64,000 bases of DNA from Monomorium pharaonis. Lineage: Eukaryota > Arthropoda > Insecta > Hymenoptera > Formicidae. The stretch is taken from assembly GCF_013373865.1 (NCBI RefSeq), contig NC_050470.1, forward strand, positions 22,400,667 through 22,464,666. The letters are read 5' to 3'. Positions 49,266 to 62,994 of this stretch are shown here, in pieces. Position 1 is the stretch's first letter; each line of letters starts with the position of its first letter. Position numbers and translations under genes: made by a program. The notes beneath the pieces are model-generated. The model saw only the letters and a program-made list of their open reading frames with translations, ran no database searches and was not told the DNA's origin.

Positions 49266-49996
49266 ATAGTTGTTGAAAAATATTTTTAAAATTTTTAAAT
49301 TAATTAATTTTGTCTATCTGAGATGCCAGTTACACCAAATCCACGTGCGCAGACGTACACGCATATATATGTATGTTTTGTAACAAAAAATTATTTTTTC
49401 ATTAATTTAATCATCAGAACTATTGATAGAACGTCTCTAAATGATAGGACTCTATAGATTTAGTCTTCTCTGTGGTCGTATATTCGAAATACGGTGAGAT
49501 GCTATTATGTGATTTTGGAAGTTAGCATCTCATTTATAAAATTTTAATTAAAATAGATAATTCAACGGAACTATTGTTGATACCTATCAAGAACTGTAGA
49601 ACTATGCTGGATGTAAGTAATTCTGCAGTATTTTTATGAGATGCTAAACTTTGAGATGCTAACTTCACACACGTTTAATCGGCATCGCGGAAAAGCGACA
49701 ACAATACTTCGAGAGATGCGAGTATCGATGCCATGCCCTTTTTTAGAAAGGATTGGCTTATTTCTTAGGAATAAAATTTTTGGAGTAAAATATACAATAT
49801 TTCTCATTAAAAAATTTAATTTTTTTTCTCTAATAAATAGTTTATTTACATAGAGCGAATTAAATGTTTTATTTCTAGTGAATAAATTATTTGTTTTTAC
49901 GCACACTGGATGTTATCTCTTTAAATAAGGTACATTTTAAGAAATATACATTTCAGAAATATACGTCATAGAATATTTTACCGAAATGTACATGTC
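49266..49996. other. Right internal segment of the satellite-bearing element
   Basis: AT-rich DNA between the last degenerate satellite unit and the right terminal repeat. TGAGATGCTA occurs as a direct motif at 49495-49504, 49637-49646 and 49652-49661 and inverted at 49523-49532; the first and the inverted copy form a hairpin with an 18-nt loop. GAAATATAC is repeated at 49941-49949 and 49956-49964. These could be subterminal protein sites. Short frames on both strands (49634-49906 minus, 49641-49853 plus) overlap and are not called genes. Confidence 0.6.
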
Positions 49997-50091
49997 GTTT
50001 TTACAAATAAATTTTTTATAACAAATAAATATGGAAGAAAACGTCACAAGAAATATTTGATTCTTAAATCTTCGACATTTTTCTCTCAGTA
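49997..50091 (-). repeat. Right 95-bp terminal inverted repeat of the satellite-bearing element
   Basis: Reverse complement of 28874-28969 at about 90% identity. Its outermost base would be T on the outward strand instead of C, so the CACTG end is altered to TACTG at this side. TA follows at 50092-50093. Confidence 0.88.
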
Positions 50092-50837
50092 TAGTGTATT
50101 ATTCGTCCGTATTTTGATGCACGCGTAGGCACCGAGGTTGTCGGTGACAGATAAAAATTTATTCGACGAGCGCGGGCTACGCAAACGAAAACAGAGCGAG
50201 AGAATTATAGGCGCATCTCGCAAGAAAGAAGATAAATTTCATCGGAAGGTAAAACGGCCCGTGGTACGGCCGATTGTTCGATGCCAATTGGGTTAAGATC
50301 TGAATAGCGTAAAGTCGTTGGCGCCGCGCCTAATAATCGCGTTATTAATGAGCACTAAGGCCGGCGTGAGCATCAGCTCGATTTGAGCTCTCCCTCCCGC
50401 TTCGCGAGATACGAAACGTAGCAGAAATGTTAATTGCGTCCAGGACAAATCTATCGTTTTACTGTGCGGCGCAACGCAAACATACATTTGTCCGCACGGC
50501 GTGCACAACTTCAAATACATTTCCATACGTGAACGCAGTCGTTCGGTTGTTCTTACGATGCAATTCATTTATGTCGGTATTATAAATTTTAAATGTTTAA
50601 GTCAATGCCGATAAATGGATTTTCGCTATATTTGTGTTCTCGGTATTGCTGCTTTAATAACGTATATGTGTTTGTATTATATATAAAGGTATAAATACCA
50701 GATAAAAATGCGTGGCTGGCACGCGACAGATCTTTGTTCGAAAGTAAGAACAATCAATTAGGAGAACTCATATCGACGTATGTGAATATTGCAACACCGC
50801 TGCACGCGATTATCTCATTATTCGTTATAACTTTACA

Positions 50838-50856
50838 TATTATTATTATTATTATT
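50838..50856. repeat. (ATT)6 microsatellite
   Basis: Six ATT units in AT-rich DNA. Confidence 0.85.
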
Positions 50857-52562
50857 GTTGTCAAGAATGTCAATGTACCTGCCTGCGATTAAAATTATCA
50901 TATAACTTTCGAATTTGATGATTTCATCTGGCTAACTATAGAGCGCGTGCGGCGGTGCTTCTGCGAAAATGAATTTTATTGCTTGTTCGCTCCATATAAA
51001 ATTATGAGAGTGTCGTTTAAATTGGATTCCCCTTATCGAGGGCGACGGCAATGGTGCGTGCAAGGAGAGCAGGTGCGCCGCGGTGCGTGGCCTTACACGC
51101 ATTGGGCGGATAATTTCCGTTGCAACCTTGTTGTCAGACTAGGAATCACTCTTCCGATCCCTGTTTATAATAATTTACGAGATCATTTAAATTCCATATA
51201 CGACGTCGTGATCTCGCGATGCTCGTTTAACGGCTATCGTTACTTTATTTCATTTTGTTTTATTTCACTGACCGCACGCGACGCAGATCTTGCCCGTGTA
51301 GATAAGGAAGGACGAATCCTGCGGGTCGTTTTCGATTCTCAAAAATGTCTCCGTTGCACCTGAGGTGAATATCGCATCGTCGGAATTACGATACTGTAAA
51401 AATGCAGAATTAAAATCCTCGATTCTGCCAGATTGCATCTCGAATTGGAAAATCTGCACTTTGTAAAGCGAACTGTATTCTCCTATACCTAATTGCTTTT
51501 AGCCTTGAATTTTCGATTATACAAGTTGACGAGAAAAAATGTGCGATAGCTAAACGTTCGTCAATTCGAAAGTAGCGATTGTTGTTCTCGCCTAGGCTTT
51601 GCCGCGCGTATAATACGTCATCTTTCTTCCATCGTCGTGCAACGCGCGGTGCAATTATCAGCGCTAATAGGAACGCGCTCATCGTAGGGTGAGCGCCGCA
51701 TCTTCTCTCGTCGACCATCGCTATCGACCGCTTTTAATTGGACAAAATTACAAGGTGCGTAATGCGCGGGCAGAGTGTAGGGACGACTTACGCGCGCGCG
51801 CGCGAGAGGTTGTACTCTGCCTTCGGTTACAATATATGACGGTGTTCGGTACCCGCGCCGCCGCGCTCCAGCCTGAAATATCGTGCTTTACCGTTAAGCG
51901 AGCAGAGACGGTTAATTATCCCGTTTAAAGCGGAGGTGAAAAGCCGCAGTCCCCGGCGTGGCGTTCAACCAGCGAGAGACGTCGATCCGGCACAGTCGGC
52001 GACGTCAAAAATGCCGCAGCGGACAGCTGACTTGACCGTTCAGAGGGTGTCCTGAAATTCTCTCCCGATACCAGAAAGGATCTCCCCTAAGATTCGTGAA
52101 TTCCAATCTAGAGATAATGCGAGTTGAATGGGATAAAGGAAAGACGCGTCCATCCGCCTGCGTGGCCGTAAATGGCACAATACATCGTAACTGCCACAAA
52201 TTTGAAGAAAAGAAGAGGAATAGGAGGAAAACGAGAGAAAGCGGCTATCTGAATGTGGCAAAAAAAAAAAGAGTCAGCGCTGTTTGCTTCCTTCAATTTA
52301 CTACATTCGTACGATTTCATTTGAATCGCATACATTATGAGGGCGCACAATGGCCCTCTGTGTGTAGCAGAATCTCCCGCGTTTCAATTGAATCGCGGCG
52401 AAGCCGAGCTTATCGCTATTCTTTATGCCTTCCCACGCGTATCCTTTACGATAATGCGCGGGAATAGGTAAACGCGTGATTCTTATGATAATGTGCGAGA
52501 GAGAGGCGCGTAAAGCGTTTATATTATCCTTACGTCGCGAACCGCAGGGCGCTCAAAGAATT

Positions 52563-52565
<3 letters not shown>

Positions 52566-52637
<72 letters not shown>
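52566..52637. repeat. (TC)n microsatellite, 72 bp
   Basis: About 36 TC units with one TTTC interruption near the end. It is the longest dinucleotide tract in the window and creates a spurious Ser/Leu frame (52476-52664). Confidence 0.95.
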
Positions 52638-54794
52638 GTTCGAAGACTAAAGAATAAAGAATAAGAAGTTAATATCACTGTCGCGATTTTTAATTCGCAA
52701 ATCCAACAACTAGAGCGTCAGGAACTATTTCGAATACATTACGTATTTGCAGTCAGTTTGTGTAACGGAAATCGTTCTTAATAAGAGAACGGCTAATGTC
52801 TTATAGAAAGTTAAAGCTCTTGAGATTCTTTTCCGGTAAGATTTGCTACATGTTCCTCTCGGACAGACACGAGACCGGTGTGACGACAGCGGGAGACACG
52901 GAGAAATGGCGAGAGATGACGAGGAGTTGACGTCGCGCCGGAGGATTTAGCGATCGGGTATGCGGGCGAGTATCGGTTACGTTTTCTTCGTGTGGGTGCA
53001 ACCGAACAAAAAAAGGCCGTCGGATTAAGACGTTTATGCGCCCTATTCGAAATAAGAAAACGCGCACCGACGACGCGTATCGTGGTCCCTCTCCTCGGGG
53101 GATCCCCGAGCCGACTGCCGGATTAGTATCACGCTCGCGATGCCTGATGGGAATTAACGACGACGACGGCGATCGTATCGCCGTTGAATCGATTCTCACG
53201 AGAGAACGCAACCTTCTCCACTCTTCATCCTTTGGTCTCGGCCCTTCGTGATCGCGAGATAAAACTCGCCACGCACCTCGGATACGTGACAAAGTAATTA
53301 AGCTTTCGGACAAAAGTCATATACATTGAAACTCGCGTCCCGTCTCTCGACACCCGAGGTCGAGAGAATTCCCCGTTTGAGAAGTCGACACCCAGCAGTC
53401 GAGTCGCGAGAACTAGAGCATCCTGAAATTTAATTCGATCCCGATAGTTCCACGCTGCAAACTGACGGTATCTTAAATTGTCTCCGATATTAACTAACTT
53501 TCAAGTTGCTCTTCGAATAATAATCTCGAACGATTTCTACCTCTCTCATGGACTTTTACCAATTAATTCGCTCCTCATCAAGCGCGACCGAATCACTATA
53601 TTGTACGCCTATTGAGAAATTCGCCGCTCGTGCCAATTGGACATGGAAATCGGCGAAATTCGTCGCGCCTCGATCGATTTCGTCAGCCGCGCGTAAAGGC
53701 GTGGGTGTCATTCCGGACCTCTCGCTGCGACCGGTTTCAAAATACTGGTGTGCCTGGGGGCCCGGTTTTCCCGTTGGATCCGTTTGGAGCCGCGCGTTTG
53801 TGCCGACAGCATTCTGCCGCTAGGAGAGACGACTATCGACCTCTCTTTGATCGACAACGATCGTGTCGTGTCTATTATGCGAGAGACGTATAAACTCGAC
53901 ATAACTATGTGACGCCAATCAGCGCGACAATATACACAATTTTGATACGTGTACAAGCAGGGCGCGGCAAAATCTAATCATTCGCCGTCTCGAGTATCCG
54001 ACACCTCGATCGTCATGCCAAAAAGAAAAAACCCTGGCAATATCCGCGGTAAAATTGACTTTTCTTGCAAAATATATCTTTCAAGACGGCAGATGTGTTT
54101 TTATCAATAAAAACATTTATAATTTGTACACCTCTACGACAAAGTCATGTACTCGTGCGAGATCGCAGCGGGACAGTTGTAAGGCGACAGTAGCTTTAAG
54201 AAAATGTCCTCATGACCACCTGTTCGGACTGACAGCTGATAGAGCCGATCGTGCTTATCGATCGCTCGCGCAAAGTGGGATTTTTCACGCTTCGATCTGC
54301 TTTTAATTGAAATTACGACACCTCCGAGCGCATTGAGCGACCGGTGTCCGCGTGACATTTGAGGCACGGGACAAAACCGGCGGCGCATAAAGCCGTCCCG
54401 GTACGTGCGTGCCTGTGCATGCGCGCACTGTGACACGACCGGCAGTGCGTAAATCAGTACGTAAATCGGTGGTGGAATTAAGCGACGCGGTTTGACGTGC
54501 ACGCGCGCGCACACAAGCGCGGCTGTTCCGCCCTTTCGCGCTCGGGCCCCGCTCGCGTAGGCAACGCGCGCGACGACGTAAGGCTTAGCCGCGAGCGCAA
54601 AGCTATTTTCATTTTTGCCGCGAGCAATCTAGGCGCAAAAAAGGAACACAGACAATCGCCCGCGCCCACGCGCGCCCGGCAAGCGCGAGCGTAGCTGGCG
54701 CGAATCGCGAATCGCTCGCAGCGTCCGGCACAGCCTGGCGCGGTTCGCGTCCTTTGTGCGGCTTATCGGGCGAGGAATGATAATGATATGAATA

Positions 54795-54954
54795 TAAGAT
54801 AATAATACCTTCAATTTTATTAAAATTTTACTAAATTTTAGTAAATTTTAATTAATTTTGTTAAAAGTATGGTAAAATTCTTCAAGCTTTACATACATTG
54901 TCTCACCATTACCACGATTTTCAGGGTAATTTTTAAGAGAAAATTCTCTCCGTG
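54795..54954 (-). mobile_element. Possible orphan CACTA-like transposon end
   Basis: Read on the minus strand from 54954 the sequence starts CACGGAGAGAATTTTCTCTT, preceded by TA (54955-54956 on the plus strand), very like the other two element ends here. About 160 bp of AT-rich DNA with repeated AAATTTTA and several TTACC-type motifs follows, in contrast to the GC-rich DNA on the left. I could not find the opposite end, so it may be a truncated or deleted copy, or a chance match. The left limit is set by the change of base composition only. Confidence 0.45.
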
Positions 54955-57575
54955 TACTACTACCAAAACTAAGAAGCATCATGTATTATGCTCTTTAGAC
55001 AATTGTTGTAATATTAAAAAAATAAAAATGTAATATTTTGCCAAAATCTAAGATTGAACTCTTTTATATTTTTGTTCACATATGTAAGACGATAATTGTT
55101 GAATTAATATAAATTTTTTTTTATGTGATCACGGATCGAAGGAACATGATAAAAGATATATATTGTCGCTCGCCACGTATGGAAATAGCCAGAAACTTTC
55201 GCACACACATCCACCCGTCATTTCGCTGTCAAACTATAAACTTTCACGCGAGACCTTTCGAGTGAGTCAATTCGCGACACTTCCGTCAAGTGAACGAAGA
55301 AACGTGTGTAATCGCGAGAACGTACAAACACGCTCGGGGTATCCCGGGGTAATTTGCGATTATAGTCCGTGGCGTGTGTTACCTGTTCGCGAAGAAGCAC
55401 GACCCGTATCGAAAGAAGGTTCTGATGCACCGGGGCGTCGTACCGCGAAACACATGTTTAGCGACAGTTTTATTGTCGTAACACGACTGGATGTTGAATA
55501 TGCAAATAAATACTCCTTCAAGCCTTCTTCGTTCATTTCGCATCGATCGCATGCGATATCCAATTTTATTTCGTCGCTATTGCGATATTTCCACGCACCA
55601 CATTAAATACGCGCCGGAAAACGTGTACGCAAATGTACATTGCAATAATGAAAATAATTAAGAGAATTGTGGTTATTTCCATATTGCGGCCTTTAACCAC
55701 TTTCAAATTTATATTTTGGATTAGTGATGAGGTGAATAAAAATGAAACTGTCGATCGAATATTTGTTCGCGTCACAATTATATAATTCTACGTGTCACGA
55801 AAAGATCGATTTGAAAATGGCCTCTGCTTCGCTATCGAGATCGGTGCCCCGTATATCGGCCACCGCGTGGAAGGATAACACAATAACATGATTGATTCGC
55901 CACACAGGCGAACAAGCTGCGAACACGGCGCCCGAACGGTGTCGTAAAAGATTGTTACCTGCACAATACCGATTTTTTCCCCTTGCGCCGCGCGCGCGCG
56001 CGCAATTATTACTCCTCTTTTTCAACGTCACCGCGCGTAAACTATCATTTAGTGCAATAATCGATTAATATTACTATTATCATGTACCGTTTTACAGACG
56101 CCGTTCGCGGCGGCGAAATGTCGGGTGCGCGCTGTTAAAGTTATTAAACGCAATAGCGGCTCGGTGCAGTACACGAAGCAGGTGGCGATTTCTCTTGTGA
56201 ATTATATGCGCAATGAAAATACGCTATTTACGCTGTATTCGATATAGTTCTCGATTAACCGGGATCATAAATAACGTCAAGCGGGTCGAGCGGAAGGAAA
56301 AGTCGACTACATAAGAAGGGTAGTCGTATGAATCTATTACTCGCTCGAAAAAATGTAGAAATCGCAGTCAAGACCGGCCTTCTATCTTGCGTAACCAGGA
56401 CAAAGAGATATATTTCCTTGTCTTTTGCACTTAAGGAAAAATATCATGTCCTTCTATATATATTATATATTATAGATATACGCGGAATTGCATTAAATAA
56501 CATCTCGAAAAGTATTCATCTTTTTATCTGTCCAAATAATAATGAACTCAATTAAGATACTCGCAATTAAATACAACGCTAATATAAAAGAATCGATCAG
56601 GAATATAATAATTTATGACACAAAATGATAGGGCACAAGTATAATTTTGTTAATTCCTCCCTTCGATGCCCGATAGTACGCGCATTGCTGTGAAATAATT
56701 AGACGAGGGGAAATAACTGCGATGCGGAATAATTGCACTTGCGCGGGTTATGTTTAAAGGACAATAATAAAGTCAAAACGTGTTGTAGCCGTTGAAACCT
56801 TTAGCTCCGGGCACTGGACGGTGCACGCGGGGCTCGCGAATTAAATAAGAAAACTGCGAATAATTAATATTGCAAAATTCGATAAGTACCGCCGACTGGG
56901 ACGGCTGGTATCTCGGGAGAACGAGAGAAAATAATATATCAGAAGCGCGCGGCTACCGGGGCGCCTGATCTTGGCTACGACGCCCCGGGGGTATCGGGAG
57001 TGGTATTCGGCGTACGCGAGAGGCAGGTAGGCGCACATCATTCGACGGGGGTATCATCAGCCCGGTAGACGAGCTAGTGTACGAGCGACTTTCCAGGTTA
57101 TACCAGGTGCACTCACGTACTCGTCCCACGCGCACAAGCATCGGACGCGATGCGAGCACGCGAGGGAGATGAGAGGAGGCGCACATCTCGCGGCCGCGAA
57201 CAAGGAAATCGTGCTCGTGTGTTAATGTCGACATCCCGTTGTTGGTAATCCTTTCTCGTTAAAGTGACGTTTATTCCCGGAATTCGGCGGATTTATCGAT
57301 AAACTTTCTCGAAAGGAAAAGTCTTTATTTTATGTAAACCTTTCAACCATCGAACGATACACAAATATCCCATTCGCTTTTGAGTCAGAGAAAACACGTG
57401 AGATTTTCGATAAATAAATCCGGAAACGATGAGGGACGAATGGAATTAATCCGAAAAGAAATTACAGTATCGAAGGGGTCGGGAGATATTAAGAGAGAGA
57501 AAGAGGCCCTACGATTAGATGAAGACGCACGAGGAAGATCCGGCGAGATATACGAAAGAAGGGTCGCGAAACAGC

Positions 57576-57603
57576 GGGGGCGAAAGGGGGACGGCGGGGA
57601 GGG
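57576..57603 (+). other. Canonical G-quadruplex motif
   Basis: Four G runs (5, 5, 4 and 3 G) separated by CGAAA, ACGGC and A. It lies in a purine-rich stretch, about 120 bp left of a C-rich run at 57741-57759. Confidence 0.7.
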
Positions 57604-60600
57604 CAGGCTTACCCTGATAAACACGTGTAGCTTTTAGCGAGGCATCCTGAAGATTGTATCTGCCGTAAAATATGCCCCCAGGAGACAATATTAACTGCTT
57701 CGTGCTTCTGCAGCTATCTTTGCCTTTCGCGCGCGCTCACTCCCCCTCCCCCTCCCCCTGGCTCCCTCGCGCTTCGCGCGTTTGCCTCGCCGCGCCGGCC
57801 GAAAAAGGATCCACCCTAATGAACTGCGCACGCTTGCAGCACAACGCGCAATATCCTACCAAATGCTTCTCGCCGGCCATTCTCCCGCCGCCGAGTGCCC
57901 GGCGCTGAGTTATCGCCCGTCCGAATCCTTCGCGGCAACTCGCCGGTAATTAAGCGCATTTAATTATTATTATTTCTTACACGCGGGTGGCGGACCCGCG
58001 TCCGCTTTACGGACCCGCGCATGCCTTTGATCTCCCTTCCTCTCGCCGAAGACGAACGTGCGGGTTATAGCTTTGATTCAGAGGTACGCGAGGTAAGAGT
58101 GTGTATACACACGGATGTCGCAAAACACCCGAACGTAAGGATATCCCTCGGAACAACACGCCGAGAAAGGAAAGAAAAGCAACGTGACGATGATGGTCCC
58201 CCTCTTCCGCAATGACAAGGCACACGTATAATTATAGAATTATTCGAAAATTACTCGTGATATCGGTGTAAAACTCAAGCACTTTCGATTTGCCGCGCGC
58301 GGCCTTATTCTGCCGTGGCACGATGTTTATTTATGCTAATTAGTATGTAGATATTATCTATGCCTATAAGGATATTGCAACAGGTTAAAGATGGCCGTTT
58401 GAAGTTCCCTTATCGTCAGCCGTTGACAGCGCATACCTTGAAGCATGAGACGCGTGATAATCCGCAGGAGAAAAAGGAAGAGCGGAGACGAGGCAGCGTC
58501 AAAAGAGCGCATCACGAGATAAGGACACTGCCCACATTGGAATAAGAAAATTAACCCGACAGCGGTGCGCCGATGTCTCCTGCCGATTCTCACCGGCGAT
58601 TACGTGCCAAAGTGAGACCTTATCGGCTTTGCAAACGTTCACTTCCTAACAAAGTTGTTACTGAAAGAGGACAACTCGCTCGACATCGTTCTCTCGTAAT
58701 AGAAGAAGTAAATTAATGCAAGATGCTAAATAAGATAAGCTTATTCAAGCGTTTAACTTTTATATTTATCGAAATAAAGATACGGCTTCGCAAAAAACGC
58801 TTTACTTTGCAAAAATTAATTGAAAAGGAAAAAAGAAGATAAGTGATGTGACGTACACGTGACTATATATAGATATTTCATTTAACATATTTAATTATTA
58901 AAAATATTTACTGACTGGTATATTAAAAGATTGTTTTCGAGAAAAAATTGAATTTCGAGTGAACTTTGGTACTCCATTGACGAGAACTAATTCCACGCTA
59001 TGTCAAAATAAGCAACATTGTATTAATATTATAAAAGCGTATCAGGCGGCTCACCTGTGGAATCTCCGGCACGATGAGATACGAACTCGTCCCACTTTAC
59101 TAATGTCATTACAGGGCGTTGCCATAAGTTCCTGCCGTTCCCCGAGAATGCCAACTGATTATGCATCCTGATACCGGACCCAGTAGCACAGCGCCGTAGG
59201 ATCCTCTGGCCCCAAAAGTATTCGTCGTCCTGCGTGAGTGGCCGGCCGAGTGAAAAATAATCGCGGCGGAATCGCCACCTCGAACAAACCAGGATCAGGA
59301 CCTTAACGGCCTTTAACCGTTACAACGCGATTTTTTTGCGCCTCGGGAACGGCGATTCGCACGTTTTACTGCCAGCCAGTCGCGTAACTTTCTCGCTCGA
59401 GGGTTCAGTATTACTGGGACTTGCTGTTATGTCCACACACGCGGCTATCGACGGAATGATGAGTAAAAACCTAACCAGGCTGTTTCTAAAATGTAGGTCT
59501 AGAGTCGTGAAATTATCTAAATTAATAGACACTTCCAAAAGGTTGTCCCCTTCGTATAACAAAAATTTAATAGATAGGATGCGAGCTCAATAACTTCGGC
59601 AGTTGATTGGTTAGAATTCAAAATTTATATCATTGCCCTTACTTCTTCTTCCTGTAATTATTGGAAATTAATGTTTAGAAAACAAAAGCACAGACCGGTG
59701 GAGCGATTTAGAAATAGCAAACCTCATATTCCTGCGAACTGCACGAAGCAGGCAATTTCTGAACGCGGCTAAAGAGGGAATCGTTCAATGGCTATGGAAG
59801 GTACGAGTTAAAATTCTTTCTTCACTTTTTATATCGTCGATTCATCGTCGAGTAGCAGGTGGAGGCGTACTAAGTTCACGCGAATGCCAACACATTTAAA
59901 GTGTATGGAGAAGAAGATGGAAGAAGATGAAAGTAAGAACCCGGCAAAAAAGTGAAAGAAAGAAAACAAGTCGGGAAGAAAAAGAAAAAAGAAGGAGGAA
60001 AAGGGATAATGCGAAGCGGAAGAGGAAAATAAATGGAACAAAAGAAATTTAGAAAATGTAAATAATACTACTATGCACTACTATAAAATTACTATGACTG
60101 TAAGATCAACGTTATAAATGAAGATAATCTTTAATAGTATTTTAAGAAATTTCATATTAAATAAGAGACGTGCATATAAAAGTATAAGTATTTAATGAAT
60201 AATTATTTCCCAAAATAAAATTCTCGATGTATTAAAGATCCACAAGATAATAAAACGGAAATAGCGATATTCTTAAGATAGACCGAGGTAATCTTATAAC
60301 TCCTTCGAATCGATACAAGTAGTCATGTGGTAATTCGAGGTTGCTTTCATTGAAGAGACATCGTAGGTGTCATTAACAGCTTCGCAGCTTAAGGTATATG
60401 ACCAACACCCACCTTTACCCTACCCACTCGCTCTTCATCTACGCTACATTGTGCAACCACGAGGAAACAGTAGTATCATAAATATCTTCGGTAGTTTAAA
60501 ACGACCAAGTGGACAATCTGTTGTGACGAGCTATACGGCGACAAGCGACATCAAATTTTCGAAATAGATCATAAACTGCAGACGCTAACAATAAGAAGTA

Positions 60601-62994
60601 AGCTCTAACGAGTTCTCGGACAATGACTCTTTTCTCATCTTTGCAACCTAAAAGATCGTAAATCCTTTTAGGTAGACGATGATATTTTTCAAGGAAATAT
60701 CGTAGACATTACGCTTTCTCAGATAAGGCAAAACCTGTTTTCTACTCCAACTTTATTCCGCTATGCGATAATAACGTTTCGTCAGTGAGACAGCATAATA
60801 AAAGTATCACAAGTCGTTCGAGATCGATGCAGCAATTATAGAAATATTTAAATGCATATAAAAAGCAAAAGAATATTTAATTTCCTAAATTTGTAGATAC
60901 ATATTTGTTCTTGTTTTATTTTAATCTATTTTAATCCTAAATTATAGCGTAACTAAATCCGTCATTCCGTCGTTTTTTTAACTGTTATCTAGATAACAAT
61001 ACATAGTTTTAGAACTTTGTCATTTCCCATATGAGTCCTACTAAGATGCAATACAGTTTTATGATCTCGTTACCGACAAAACAATTACGAATATATGTCA
61101 TTGCTCTATAATGCGTTATCTGCAATTAAAATTAAAAGGCTTGCACGATGGCATCACTTTCTCACTGTTGGATTTTGCAATCGATTACAATCGATTACTC
61201 TTGTACATAAATATAATATAAACATAAATATAATAAGAAATAATAGCTTTATGATAATATAAAATTACATAATATAAAATATTATCTCACAAATTTTGCA
61301 TAATAATTTTTATTTTTTGCAAGAAAATATTTAAGTATTTTTTATGTATTTTAAATAAATTATTTTGTATTTTTACTGTACAGTTTTCTTCTTATCTCTA
61401 AGCAGTTGGAAATTATTAAGATATGGATGCTATTTTACGTTTGCTCGAATTCAATCGATGTTCTTATCCGTCGCTCTATCGACTTTAGATGTGTACAATC
61501 TGTATAGGCAAGGTAAAAGAGGCGAGGCAGCTGCCTTCGAAGATGCGTCGCGACTCCTGTAGGTGCAGCAACTCTCATTCAGGCCTGAAGAAATGAGAAG
61601 TCTCAGGAAACTGCGGTTGTACCGACGCGATTAAAGTCGATGGCACGCGTAACAGCATGCAGCAAAACGCAACAAATGAAAGCGTACATGCGTGATTGCG
61701 GAAGTGTCGAAGAAGTGGCATGTTGTAACGTGATCTTTAATCTTCTCGGGAACCGTGATCTTTAATACAATCTTCATTAGTAATCATTAGCGGAATTTCT
61801 ACATGTAACAAGTAGTGGCATGTGTCATTTTATACGCAGCTTTTAAAAGTGATTACAAGAATTTATGTATGCCAATCTATGTATACATATTTGTGTTAGC
61901 GTAGATAAAAAGAAAAGTTTAAAGAGATGCAGCATTGATTTAAAGTATAAAAAATGTGATTAAAAACAGGAGTAACAAATTCAAAATTAAAATTCCTTTA
62001 AGAGTATCTCCGTACAGCGAAGTATGCAAATATTTCCTTTACGTTATTATCATAATTTTCCTTTCAGAACGCGTTTGTTTTTTTTATACAAACAAGTTTA
62101 TAAGAGATCCCTTTAATTCGTTGTAATTTTGCGAGTTACAGGAATCTTTTCCGTTCACGCAAGCTGTCACGCTCACGTTGATTTACAGGATCTTGGCAGG
62201 TGTGCCGTGTGAAAATCGTGATAATTGGGTCCAATTATCCTAGCGGTCCGATTATGATCGTGGAGTGCCCCATGCAAGGCATTCATTCAGCTATAAAATG
62301 TTTTTGACGCGCGATCTTCGTAAAATCATCGATTTATAAAGCAATTCTATAATTTTCAGTCACATCGCATTAATGAATATGTCCTGCCACCGTTAACATG
62401 GTCGTAAAGACATGTAAACTACCACGTACCTGCCGCGGTTTTATTATCATGACCCTGTCTTTTTACCGTTTCGTGATTTTTATATTTTATACAAAGACCA
62501 AAAAAAAAAAAAACCGCGATTTCGGTCGACTCCATGTGACTTTGGCGGCCTCGTCGTTTCGCATACGTCTTACGTGCGAGATCTTAGAGAGGAGCTCGCA
62601 TGAGAACCACGATGATTGGACCCAATTACAGGTGGTGCGGGCGGTGCTCAGGACGTTCTTGTGTGTCCCCGTCGAGCCGACGTTCAGCCACATCCTCTCC
62701 TCTCTTCTCCGCTCTTCGTCCACCCTCCCCCACGTTTCCCTTTTCCGTCCACGGGAGTCGGCACAAGATCCGCCTATGTTGTGTACAAGCCTGCGTATTT
62801 CTTGGCAGGTGTATACACGCATTTTCCTCCCCCCTTCCCCACCCCGCCGCTCCGTAACACAGCCGCCACTCTCGTTCGCGTCTCTCTTCACCCGCCCGCA
62901 CCCAAAGGAAATTAAACCCCACTTAACTCGCTGATTATCGTTGTCACGTACGACCGTCGTGTTACGCGGCGAGCGCTCGTGGAACGAACCGCGT

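Larger units (their letters stand above)
28874..50091. mobile_element. 21.2-kb element: CACTA-like terminal repeats enclosing a satellite array
   Basis: The block is bounded by long inverted repeats, 28874-28969 and 49997-50091, that begin CACTGAGAGAAAAATGTCG. Outside each end is TA (28872-28873 and 50092-50093). CACTG termini with a 2-bp duplication match animal EnSpm/CACTA elements. The interior has a short left segment with degenerate repeats of about 125 bp, the 164-bp satellite array, and a right segment with repeated TGAGATGCTA motifs. No transposase frame is present, so any movement would need proteins from another element. The alternative is two separate small elements in opposite orientation flanking an unrelated array. 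The presence of one TIR on each side, with no second TIR nearby, favours a single element, but does not prove it. Confidence 0.68.

Noticed and set aside
28874..50091. Two independent inverted small elements flanking the array
   Set aside because: Not excluded, but each side shows only one terminal repeat, both facing inward with TA outside, which is simpler as one element. Kept as the main alternative.
50947..51363. Plus-strand open frame of 138 codons
   Set aside because: No domain, no recognisable homologue and no sensible splice-linked neighbour. It remains possible as an exon, but there is no support.
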